Part shown: one piece after another, positions 17,132 to 26,400 of the stretch
Layout of the letters: each line of letters begins with the position of its first letter
Position numbering within the stretch: the stretch's first letter is position 1
Assembly: GCA_900143615.1 (NCBI GenBank)
Contig: FREU01000004.1
Coordinates: 371,417-435,416, forward strand
DNA: 64,000 nt
DNA from: Rhodobacteraceae bacterium Alg231-30
Lineage (GTDB): Bacteria; Pseudomonadota; Alphaproteobacteria; Rhodobacterales; Rhodobacteraceae
Direction of reading: 5' to 3'
Notes under the pieces: model-generated
Seen by the model: only the letters and a program-made list of their open reading frames with translations
What the model was told of the DNA's origin: nothing
The model's database searches: none
Position numbers and translations under genes: made by a program

Positions 17132-19444
17132 TTGCCGAATTTTGAGAATATTAAGGGTCCGTGGTTAAGCAAACTTAAGTTAGCAGCGGGTGGTCCTAGA
17201 ATGGGCGCAGAAATACTAGAATTAAGCCGGGCGTTAACGCAGTTTGATGCGCAAAACACGCCCAGAGGCCTATTGGACAGATACGCCAAAGGGCGTATTC
17301 GCCACTTCGCCAGCCGTCAGCTCCTGACGCTCAGCGGCGCGGCCGCATTGGTTGTTCTTGTCTCTCCACAGGTTGGCTTCCTGGCGGTTGCCATGGCGCT
17401 GTTGGGCGAGGCTGTGGATTGCTTCTATCTCGCACGTGTACGTCGCCTGATAGGCCAGGGCAGTTCGCTGAACCGCTTGTTTTTTTGGACGACAGTCACG
17501 GGCATTTTTCAAGCGCTTACAATTGCTTTCTGCATTGTTCTAGCATGGAGAACCGCGCCCGAGGGCGCCGCGATGTTCTTTTGCTTTGCGTTTCTAACTG
17601 GCGCTTCGGTCAATGCTGGCCTCTTGTTGCCCTTCCACCGCGCGGCTTCAATTGGCCGCTTGGTTGTATACTTCAGCACATTAATCGGAATTTTGATTGC
17701 CGAAGCTGTTTTCCAAACAGAAATGAAGATGAATTTCACCTTCGATCTGGTTGGAGCTTTGATGATGAGCAATATGATTCATCTGTTCATTTCTTATGTG
17801 CTCAAAGGGCGACAACGGGAAATGAAAAATAGCCGCAGCCTTCTGGAACAGGGGCTGGAACTGGCCCGTGCAAACCGCTCAATCAACGACCAGCAGCGCG
17901 AAACACGTCGCCTCGCCCTCGTCGCCAAACGCGCGCTGGACAGCATCATAATGTCTGACACCCAAGGCCGCATTCTTTGGGTGAACGAAGGGTTCACCCG
18001 CATGACAGGCTATTCTCTTGAGCAGGTTATCGGGCGCAGACCAGCGGATTTTCTGAATGGTCCCGACACCTCACTGGCCACCAGCGATGAAATCGCAAAC
18101 GCGATCGCAGATGGCCGCTCACATCGCGCAGAAATCATAAACTACACCGCCACAGGTAAACGTATTTGGGTTGAAACAAATATTGCGCCCGTGTTTGACC
18201 AAAACGGCAAAATGGAAATGGTCATCGCGATTGAACGCGACATTACAATTGCCAAGCAACGTGAACAGGAATTGGCCGAGGCTACAGTGGCCGCCGAACA
18301 AGGCGAACGTGCAAAATCGGAATTTCTCGCCAGCATGAGCCATGAGATCCGAACCCCGATGAACGGCATCATCGGCATGGCCGACATGCTGACCAAAGAG
18401 GATTTGACCAAAGACCAAAAGCTCTATGTCTCAACAATCCGCAACTCTGCCGAAGCGCTTTTGACGATTATCAACGACATTTTGGACTTCTCAAAACTCA
18501 GCGCAGGACAACCGACCATTGCGCCCGTGACGTTTGAACTAGGGGAATGTATCGAAGGCGTGATTGATCTTCTTGGCCCGCAAGCACGCCAGAAAAAACT
18601 TCAACTGAACTATTCTACCGTGGGTGATCTACCGGAATATGCTCGGGGAGATGATGGTCGACTGCGTCAAATCTTGATGAATGTGATCGGGAACGCGCTA
18701 AAGTTTACCGAAAAAGGCAGCGTATCGGTCAAGGCCGGAACCACCGTGAAAGACAACGCTATGACCCTGCGCATTGATGTGTCTGACACCGGAATCGGTA
18801 TAGCCCCTAATCGCATTAACCAGATTTTTGAGCAATTTGCGCAAGCGGATGCTGCCACGACACGCCGCTTTGGAGGCACCGGCCTTGGTCTTGCGATTTC
18901 AAGATTGCTGGCCCGCGCGATGGGCGGCGACATAACTGTAAATAGCGAGGTCGGCAAAGGGTCCTGTTTCACGGTCTTGTTGGAAATGGAAACCGCCACA
19001 CCTGAACCCGCGACCGACAACCAATTGGTGGACTTGCCTGCAGCCGAAGCCTTTGCGGGACTTAGCGTCCTTTTGGCAGAGGACAACAAAACCAATCGTC
19101 TGGTGGTCCGTAAGTTCTTGCAAGATTATCCGCTGACGTTGATCGAGGCACGGAATGGGCGCGAAGCGATCGAAATGACGCGCGACAACATCCCCGACAT
19201 CATCTTGATGGACATGTCCATGCCCGAGATTGACGGACTGGACGCAACCCGCATTATCCGCGGACTTCCGGTCCCGCAGCCCACCATCATCGCATTGACC
19301 GCAAACGCCTATGACAGTGACCGCGATGCCTGCATGAACGCCGGCATGGATTCCTTTTTGTCCAAGCCTGTCCGGCGCGCGCAACTGATGCGTGAAATCG
19401 CGCGGGCCATGACCCAAGCAACCCCAGCCAACCCCAATCCCTAA
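17132..19444 (+). CDS. Membrane hybrid sensor histidine kinase with PAS and receiver domains
   Basis: 770 aa if started at TTG 17132, 6 nt after pncA; an ATG at 17201 is an alternative. Residues ~60-230 hold about six hydrophobic membrane segments. A PAS domain follows (~270-375, ILWVNEGFTRMTGYS). Then a HisKA domain with phospho-acceptor His404 (SMSHEIRTPMNG), a HATPase domain (~510-625, FGGTGLGLAISR), and a C-terminal receiver with phospho-Asp694 (ILMDMSMPEIDG). The signal is unknown and no response regulator is adjacent. Its place between pncA and pncB is unusual. Confidence 0.92.
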   Translation: MPNFENIKGPWLSKLKLAAGGPRMGAEILELSRALTQFDAQNTPRGLLDRYAKGRIRHFASRQLLTLSGAAALVVLVSPQVGFLAVAMALLGEAVDCFYLARVRRLIGQGSSLNRLFFWTTVTGIFQALTIAFCIVLAWRTAPEGAAMFFCFAFLTGASVNAGLLLPFHRAASIGRLVVYFSTLIGILIAEAVFQTEMKMNFTFDLVGALMMSNMIHLFISYVLKGRQREMKNSRSLLEQGLELARANRSINDQQRETRRLALVAKRALDSIIMSDTQGRILWVNEGFTRMTGYSLEQVIGRRPADFLNGPDTSLATSDEIANAIADGRSHRAEIINYTATGKRIWVETNIAPVFDQNGKMEMVIAIERDITIAKQREQELAEATVAAEQGERAKSEFLASMSHEIRTPMNGIIGMADMLTKEDLTKDQKLYVSTIRNSAEALLTIINDILDFSKLSAGQPTIAPVTFELGECIEGVIDLLGPQARQKKLQLNYSTVGDLPEYARGDDGRLRQILMNVIGNALKFTEKGSVSVKAGTTVKDNAMTLRIDVSDTGIGIAPNRINQIFEQFAQADAATTRRFGGTGLGLAISRLLARAMGGDITVNSEVGKGSCFTVLLEMETATPEPATDNQLVDLPAAEAFAGLSVLLAEDNKTNRLVVRKFLQDYPLTLIEARNGREAIEMTRDNIPDIILMDMSMPEIDGLDATRIIRGLPVPQPTIIALTANAYDSDRDACMNAGMDSFLSKPVRRAQLMREIARAMTQATPANPNP

Positions 19445-19468
19445 AAGGGGTTGGCCACCTTGAACATT

Positions 19469-19501
19469 CTAGGTATCAACGTTGAAATTCTTGCTACCTA
19501 G
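19469..19501. promoter_or_regulatory. Inverted repeat upstream of pncB
   Basis: CTAGGTA (19469-19475) and TACCTAG (19495-19501) form a perfect 7-bp inverted repeat ending 11 nt before the pncB ATG, over the ribosome-binding region. It may be an operator or an RNA hairpin limiting translation. It does not look like a known NrtR or NiaR site. Confidence 0.35.
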
Positions 19502-19512
19502 GACCTTGCCGC

Positions 19513-20805
19513 ATGGTCGACATCGCAAACCGCGTCTGGAATCATAAATGGAAAATTGACCCCATTGTGCGTTCCTTAATCGACAACGACTTTTACAAGT
19601 TGTTGATGTGCCAATCGGTGTTTCGCAATCGGCCCGACGCCACCGTCACCTTTAGTCTGATCAACCGCTCTAGCAATATCCGCCTAGCAGAATTGATTGA
19701 CGAAGGAGAGCTGCGCGAGCAGCTGGATCACATCCGGTCTCTGTCTCTTACGCGCGGGGAAAGCACGTTTTTGCGCGGTAATACGTTCTATGGAAAACGC
19801 CAGATGTTCCGCCCCGACTTTATGGAGTGGTTCGAAAATCTGCGTCTGCCGGACTACCACCTCGAAAAACGCGATGGCCAATTCGAGCTCACGTTTGAAG
19901 GCAAGTGGCACGAAGTGATGCTGTGGGAAATCCCCGCGCTAGCGGTCTTGATGGAGCTGCGAGGGCGTGCGGTTCTGCACGATATGCGCCGCTTTGAACT
20001 GCAGGTGCTTTATGCACGGGCCATGACCAAACTCTGGGAAAAAATCGAACATCTGCGCACGATACCAGATCTGCGGATTGCTGATTTTGGAACCCGCCGC
20101 CGTCATTCGTATCTGTGGCAAGACTGGTGCGTGCGCGCCATGATGGAAGGGCTCGGCGACAAATTTGTCGGCACGTCCAATTGCCTGATTGCGATGAAAC
20201 GTGATGTTGAAGCGATTGGCACCAATGCCCACGAGCTACCGATGGTGTACTCGGCCTTGGCAGAATCTGACGCCGAATTGCGCCAAGCCCCGTATCAGGT
20301 TCTTGCGGATTGGCACGAAGAACACGAAGGCAATCTGCGCATCATACTGCCAGACACCTATGGCACCGAAGGGTTTCTAAAAGAAGCACCTGATTGGCTG
20401 GCGGGATGGACCGGCATCCGCATCGATAGCGGTGATCCGGCCACAGGTGCCGAAACCGCCATCAAATGGTGGCGTGAGCGCGGCGAGGATCCAACCAAAA
20501 AGCTGATCATTTTTTCCGACGGGTTGGATGCCGCCAAAATCGCCGAATTGCATGCACAGTTTTCCGGGCGCGCCAAAATCTCATTTGGGTGGGGAACATT
20601 GCTGACAAACGACTTTCGCGGCCTCACCCAAAGCGACGGATTGGAACCGTTTTCCATGGTCTGCAAAGCGATCAAGGCAAATGGACGCCCGACGGTCAAA
20701 CTGTCAGATAACCCGAACAAAGCGATGGGGCCGGACGATGAAATCGCACGCTACAAGCGTGTATTTGGCGTTGGCGTACAACAAAAGATGGACGTCATTG
20801 TCTAA
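19513..20805 (+). CDS. pncB: Nicotinate phosphoribosyltransferase
   Basis: 430 aa. It makes nicotinate mononucleotide from nicotinate and PRPP, the committed step of the Preiss-Handler route. The N-terminal SLIDNDFYKLLMCQSVF and the GTRRRHSY and GTSNCLIAM elements are family signatures, as are IRIDSGDP and FSDGLD, which form the phosphate-binding side. Length is normal for the proteobacterial PncB. It converges with arfB, leaving only 9 nt between the stops. Confidence 0.95.
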   Translation: MVDIANRVWNHKWKIDPIVRSLIDNDFYKLLMCQSVFRNRPDATVTFSLINRSSNIRLAELIDEGELREQLDHIRSLSLTRGESTFLRGNTFYGKRQMFRPDFMEWFENLRLPDYHLEKRDGQFELTFEGKWHEVMLWEIPALAVLMELRGRAVLHDMRRFELQVLYARAMTKLWEKIEHLRTIPDLRIADFGTRRRHSYLWQDWCVRAMMEGLGDKFVGTSNCLIAMKRDVEAIGTNAHELPMVYSALAESDAELRQAPYQVLADWHEEHEGNLRIILPDTYGTEGFLKEAPDWLAGWTGIRIDSGDPATGAETAIKWWRERGEDPTKKLIIFSDGLDAAKIAELHAQFSGRAKISFGWGTLLTNDFRGLTQSDGLEPFSMVCKAIKANGRPTVKLSDNPNKAMGPDDEIARYKRVFGVGVQQKMDVIV

Positions 20806-20814
20806 AGCTGTGGC

Positions 20815-21237
20815 TTAGTCCTCACCACTGACACGTCCACGCAGCGCTTTGACCTCGCCACGTTCTTTTTTCGACTTCAGACGGCGTTGTTTACTGCCAT
20901 AGGTCGGCTTGGTCTTGATACGCCTCTTGGGCGCAACAAGCGCTTTTCGGATCAACTCGGCCAACCGTTCGCGCGCAATGTCGCGGTTTCTGGCCTGACT
21001 ACGGCTTTCGTCACATTGGATGATGATCGCGCCGTCGCGTGTCCAGCGCCGCCCTGCCAGCCGCCTTAGGCGTGTCTTGACCGGACCGCTCAGCGCGGGC
21101 GAGCGTTCCGCCTCAAACCGCAATTCCACCGCCGTGGAGACTTTGTTGACATTCTGTCCGCCCGGCCCACTGGCGCGCACAAACTGTTCGGTCAATTCCC
21201 AATCCTGAAGCGAGACGCCCTCGGCAATAAACAACAT
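20815..21237 (-). CDS. arfB: Alternative ribosome-rescue peptidyl-tRNA hydrolase ArfB
   Basis: 140 aa from the ATG at 21237, which matches the usual length; the open frame to 21324 would add a poorly fitting N-terminus. ASGPGGQNVNKVSTAV carries the catalytic GGQ motif of class I release factors. The C-terminal tail is strongly basic (RRIKTKPTYGSKQRRLKSKKERGE), as needed to enter the empty mRNA channel of stalled ribosomes. It has no tRNA-recognition domain. Confidence 0.93.
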   Translation of the reverse strand: MLFIAEGVSLQDWELTEQFVRASGPGGQNVNKVSTAVELRFEAERSPALSGPVKTRLRRLAGRRWTRDGAIIIQCDESRSQARNRDIARERLAELIRKALVAPKRRIKTKPTYGSKQRRLKSKKERGEVKALRGRVSGED

Positions 21238-21313
21238 GTCTTTTTCCCACCGCGCTGCCGCTTTATCATTTCGTAATTTCACAAATTTTGTACCTGCGAC
21301 ACCGGCATTTTGC

Positions 21314-21355
21314 CACCGTCGCAATACCGACGTGATACCGACGCAATACAGACAG
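21314..21355 (-). repeat. 11-bp triple repeat, copy 1 (minus orientation)
   Basis: Read on the minus strand: CTGTCT, then GTATTGCGTCG, GTATCACGTCG and GTATTGCGACG, then GTG. Three head-to-tail 11-bp units. Related copies lie at 39216-39257 and 50396-50437. This one sits in the pbpC-arfB gap, ~77 nt upstream of the arfB start. Confidence 0.85.
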
Positions 21356-21368
21356 CGTATTCTGGCCT

Positions 21369-23411
21369 CTAATCGATCCAGATTTCAACCCGATCCGATA
21401 TGCCAAGCGCATCGATCACGGTGAGCGTGGACGCCCCGCGACCAATATTTGGCAAAGCGATTTCATGGCGTCTCTGGCCAGTCACAAGCGGCACACCGTT
21501 GGCTAGGACAGTGAACGGTCTGGTTCCGTTTTTGAGCTTGATCGTCAATTCCTGTTCGACACCCGAAAGCTGCGCCCCATGTGGCGGAAAGACCATTTTT
21601 AGGCCTTCTTCCGGTGCCTCAAAAAGCGCGTTTCTACCACGAAATTTTCTAAGCGGTTCAGGGAGTTGCGCCGTTGCCAGCAAAATCGTTTCCGGCGGAG
21701 GCGGACCTAAACGATCCAATTCCGGCTTAAGGCGCTGGAACATGTCAAACAGCACCGGCGCGGCGACCTCCGCCCCAAATGCACCGGGTACAGGCGTACC
21801 GTCTGGTCGCCCTATCCACACTCCTGCAACGTGGCTGCCGTCATACCCAATTGCCCAAGTATCGCGGTGTCCGTAACTGGTACCGGTTTTATAGGCCAAC
21901 CGATTGGCTGGCGCGCCTGGCGGGGGCGCGATCCCCGACAATATGTGACCCAAACTCCACGCCGCCGACGGACTGATAACACGCTGTTTTTCTGAATTTT
22001 TTTCACCCATCCGCCAGCTAAGTTCCCCTGCAACGCCCCCGCGTGCAAAGGTTGCATAAAGCTGCACCAATTCCTCAAGTGTCATGCCGACACCGCCCAA
22101 CGAAACGGCGAGTCCAGCCGCCCCTCCAGGAACTACAGGGTGCGTCCCTGCGGCCCGAAGAGCGGCCATAAGGTTTGCAGGTCCCAACTCATGGGTAAGG
22201 GTCACAACAGGCACATTGCGCGACTGCTTGAGCGAGTCTGCGACCGTGATCTCACCGCGGAATTCACCATCAAAGTTTTGCGGTGCATAGGTGCCGTATT
22301 TGACTGGCATATCGCGGATAAGCGTATTGGGATGTGTCAGACCTTGATCGAAAGACAGGCCATAAATCAATGGCTTAAGCGTGGATCCAGGAGAACGTCG
22401 AGCTTGCGTCATATCGACAAAACCTTGCCTATAGTCGCTCTGCGCAATTCCCGCAGATCCGACGGAGGCAAGAATTTCTCCAGTCTGATGATCGGCAACA
22501 ACCATCGCAATTGAAAGACGTTCACCCAAACCAAACAACGCAGTGTCTGCCAACGTTTCCAACGCGCTTTGCAGGGGGGCGTCCAGTGTCAGAAAATGTG
22601 CTCTCAGGTTTGGGCGCTCCGCGAGTGCACGGTCTGACAAATGGGGCGCAAGCAACGGAAAATCGCCCCGTTGTTTTGGGACAGGCTCCGACAGTGCCGC
22701 CGTGGCTTCTTCCTGACTTAAAACTCCGGCGTCCACAGCCCGCGCCAAAACGCGATCCCTTGAGGTTTGCGCGGCAAATGGAAATCGATCTGGCCGTCTT
22801 GCTGATGGGCTTTGCGGCAGTGCCACCATCAAGGCAGCCTGCGCGACTGTGAGGCGCATAGGCTCCTTCTTAAACCACGCTAGAGATCCCGATCTGAGCC
22901 CTTCAAGGTTTCCGCCCATAGGTGCAAGAAGCAGATAGAGATCAAGAATTTCCGCCTTGGTGAGATGTTGTTCTATAGCCAGAGCAACGCGCATTTGGCG
23001 GAATTTCCCTGATAGTTTTCCGGTGCCAGAGTCCTCGAGCAATCGCGCAACTTGCATTGTCAGCGTCGAGCCCCCCGACACAACGCGACCGTTCCCTATG
23101 GCTTGGATGACAGCACGGGCCAACGCCCAACCATCTACGCCTGCGTGGTCATAAAACCGGTGATCTTCATAGGCTAACAGCAGCTCGACATAGGTCGCGT
23201 CCACCTCATTTAACCGTGCCGGCAGCCGCCAAATCCCATCAGCAACCGTATAGGCGCGTAACAGGTTTCCGTTGCGATCGCGAATTTCGGGTGATGTTTC
23301 AAGCAACACCGATGGCAGGTCTGTGTCCGCAATCCAGCGATCAAACTGATCCCGAGCGCCTGCTCCTATCAGAAGCAGAGCAACCAGATAAAAAGGCCAA
23401 AAGCGACACAT
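21369..23411 (-). CDS. pbpC: Penicillin-binding protein 1C (bifunctional glycosyltransferase/transpeptidase-type)
   Basis: 680 aa. One N-terminal membrane anchor is followed by a GT51 transglycosylase domain (~45-220: EDHRFYDHAGVD catalytic Glu, GGSTLTMQVARLL). The transpeptidase domain has SxxK in SPGSTLKPL, SRN as SxN, and KTGTSYG as KTG. The C-terminal ~90 residues fit the BiPBP_C domain of PBP1C. The start ATG overlaps the stop of the alpha-2-macroglobulin gene (TGATG), which shows translational coupling. The two proteins are commonly paired in Gram-negatives. Confidence 0.94.
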   Translation of the reverse strand: MCRFWPFYLVALLLIGAGARDQFDRWIADTDLPSVLLETSPEIRDRNGNLLRAYTVADGIWRLPARLNEVDATYVELLLAYEDHRFYDHAGVDGWALARAVIQAIGNGRVVSGGSTLTMQVARLLEDSGTGKLSGKFRQMRVALAIEQHLTKAEILDLYLLLAPMGGNLEGLRSGSLAWFKKEPMRLTVAQAALMVALPQSPSARRPDRFPFAAQTSRDRVLARAVDAGVLSQEEATAALSEPVPKQRGDFPLLAPHLSDRALAERPNLRAHFLTLDAPLQSALETLADTALFGLGERLSIAMVVADHQTGEILASVGSAGIAQSDYRQGFVDMTQARRSPGSTLKPLIYGLSFDQGLTHPNTLIRDMPVKYGTYAPQNFDGEFRGEITVADSLKQSRNVPVVTLTHELGPANLMAALRAAGTHPVVPGGAAGLAVSLGGVGMTLEELVQLYATFARGGVAGELSWRMGEKNSEKQRVISPSAAWSLGHILSGIAPPPGAPANRLAYKTGTSYGHRDTWAIGYDGSHVAGVWIGRPDGTPVPGAFGAEVAAPVLFDMFQRLKPELDRLGPPPPETILLATAQLPEPLRKFRGRNALFEAPEEGLKMVFPPHGAQLSGVEQELTIKLKNGTRPFTVLANGVPLVTGQRRHEIALPNIGRGASTLTVIDALGISDRVEIWID

Positions 23412-26400
23412 CAATCCAGCACGATGAGACGGCTTGCAGCGGTATTGCCACGATATTGCGGACGATACATGTCCTCAACCGAGGCCGCCGGATGATGGAA
23501 CTCGCCTGGGGAAACAGCCCGCACAATATAAGCAAGCTGGACCGGCTGGGCTGAGGTTACATTGAGGGCCGAGAGAAAACGCTCTGATCTAAATTCGCTG
23601 TGTTCGGCAAATGCAGGCTCTAACCAATCCAGCTCTCGAATGTCGCCACTGGCCAAGAGATTAGGATTATCAATTTCAAAACCAGCAGGCAAAGGATCAT
23701 TGATCATCAAGCGCGCACCACTGTTCTGGAAAGGGGTCACGGTCAAAACCACCACAAATCGATCCCCTGATTGAACGGTATCGGCCTGCACGCGTGTGCC
23801 ATCCATCGCGTAATAGTGGCGTTGCAGCCCGTAACCATATCCCCCCGAACTAACATGGTAATCGGGAACACCAATCGATGTCACGGTCACTTGCGTTGGC
23901 TGTGAACCTTCGTTGCGCACCACAAGCGGGGCACCAGCGATATCCTCTTCCAAGGCACGCAGAAGAGGTCCTTCAAGTGGCGAGCCATTCACGGTTAAAC
24001 CGTTTTGGGTGTCTTCTTCGATCAATGCATTGGCGGCAAGCAGAGACCATACGCTCTCTTGCGTCGACAGATTTTGCGCTGAATAGGAATGGATTTTTTC
24101 AACCATTTCGCCTGTGTCGATGGCGGCGCTGCCGGAGTCCAATGCAAGCGTCACAACCGCCGCCGCATCGCGCATGCGCGTACCATAATCGGCGCGCCAG
24201 ATCGGCGCATCCCCTGCCCGCCACTCAAATTCAACGGATTGCGCCGCCTTGTGGAACATACGATCCGCGCGCGTTTGATCGCCATAATACGCGAGCGCCG
24301 CTCCAATCTGGGCTTGCGCCAAAGGCGTGGAAAATGCATCAGCCTTGACGTCCGCATAATACCGCAGGTCACCCATGGCGGCAGCACCCTCTCGGGCCAA
24401 AACAAGGAGGGCGTAAGCGATGTCTTCGCCACCCTCGTCGAAATCGGGCGCATAGTTAATACGGTTGCGCAGGTTATCCATGGCTTGGCGGAAGGCAAGA
24501 TCGGGCACAGAATGACCGCGCGCGCGCGCTCGGGACAAGAAATCGCTGACATAGGCGTCCAACCAGAAATCTCCGGACTCAGCACGCCACAAACCAAATG
24601 CGCCGTTGCTGGCCTGACGGGTCAAAACCTGCGAAACCGCTTGGGATATCCTCGTCTCTATCTGGTCACGAGGCGCAAGCCCCAATGCGTTAGAGACGCT
24701 CTCGAAATAGAGGAGTGGTAGCGCTTGAGACGTGACCTGTTCCGTGCAGCCATAGGGGTATCGATCCAACGCTTGCAACAAACCTGGCACGTCAAATTTC
24801 GCCATAGCGCCAGAAGAAACTACCGCAGATCCAGTCCCCGCACGTAGATTGGAAAAGATGTCGTCGTCTAGGGTTAAAGCATCCCCAGCAGCCAGTTCGA
24901 TCTGGCGCGTTTGGCTGACTTCGGGATCATTTGCCCGCACGGGCAATGTGAGCGTCTTTATCAGCTGCTTGCCGTCCGGCGTAGTCAACGCGATCCGTAC
25001 CGAGTGATCCCCGACATTTGTCGCGGTGACAGGAACCGTGAACTTGGCTTTTGCGCCAGTTTCCAAATCAAAGCCAGAAGGTATCGCCGTCGCATCGATT
25101 GCAAATCCCGATCCGCTGACGTCCAGCCCCATTCGCCCCGCTGGGCCCTCAGTGTGCACAAACTCCAACAGCAAGCGCGACATATCACCCGGGGCAAGAA
25201 ACCGTGGCAAGCTTGCGGTCACAACAACCGGATCGCGCACGACAACCTCGGTGTCTGCTTGTCCAATCGCGGATGCGCTCCATGCAATCGCCATTAATCG
25301 CACTGATCCGTTGAAGTCAGGCAATTCAAAGCTGGCTCTTGCTTGGCCCGCATTGTCTACAGTGATTGGACCCGTGAAATAGGCAACCAGCTCTTCAGTT
25401 GGAGGAGGGCTGTCAAACCGCGTATTTGCGCCAGCATCTCCACCGCTGCGCAGCGCGCCCATCTCACCATTAAGGCCATCTATCAAGCGCCCGTAGATAT
25501 CACGGATTTCCATCCCCAGCTTACGCTGGCCAAAATAGTGATCTTCTGGACTTGGGCTGGTGAAACTTGTCAGATTGAGAATGCCGACATCCACCGCAGC
25601 TAGGGTCACATAGGCTGTCTCACCCTCCGGCACGCTTGAAACATCAATGCCAACCTCAAGCACGCCTCGCGGAGAGGTTTTCTCTGGCACATCCAACGCA
25701 ACCCCCAATAGCTTGCCGCCTGGGTCGACTCCAGCATGTGCCAAACCAAGTGCTCGGGCGGGATTGCGGCCAGCTTCGGCATTGGAAGGCCGGATCACAG
25801 AGGCCGTTACATAGGCACCAGCGCCCCATTCGTCCGTAACATCGAGAGAAATAACATTCTCACCTTCAGATACGTCAACGGCCTTCATAGCAATTAGTCG
25901 GTTAGAAACCACGGAAACCAGAGCTGTCCCGTCGTAACGTGGCACGAGACGCAAAGTGGCGGTTTCACCGCTGCGGTAGGTCTGTTTATCCAGTGACAGC
26001 TCAAGCGTATCTGGCGTATCTGAAGCATCAACCGGCGCATACCAGCCTGCGTAGAACTCCAGTGAACTGGAGACATAAGTCCCGTCAATCTGCTCTACAA
26101 CCACCTCGTATGTGCCCCATTCAACCGGAGCCTCAATTTGCAGAGGTTGACCTTCAAGAGTGGCCTGACCGCTCGCAACACGCGTCCGGGTGGTGGTCGG
26201 TTCCCACTCCCAATTGCCGTAAAGCTGATACCATTGATACGTGGTGCGAACGCGGTTGATCGTCCATTGCACCGCCATTGGCTGAGGAGTCAGATCGCGC
26301 CCCAAAGCGACGATGTCAAACCGCGCACGCGATCCTTCGGGAACCACGTTCTCCTCAAAGGCGGGTTTGATGCCGATCAACTGCCCGTCGGGGGCCACAG

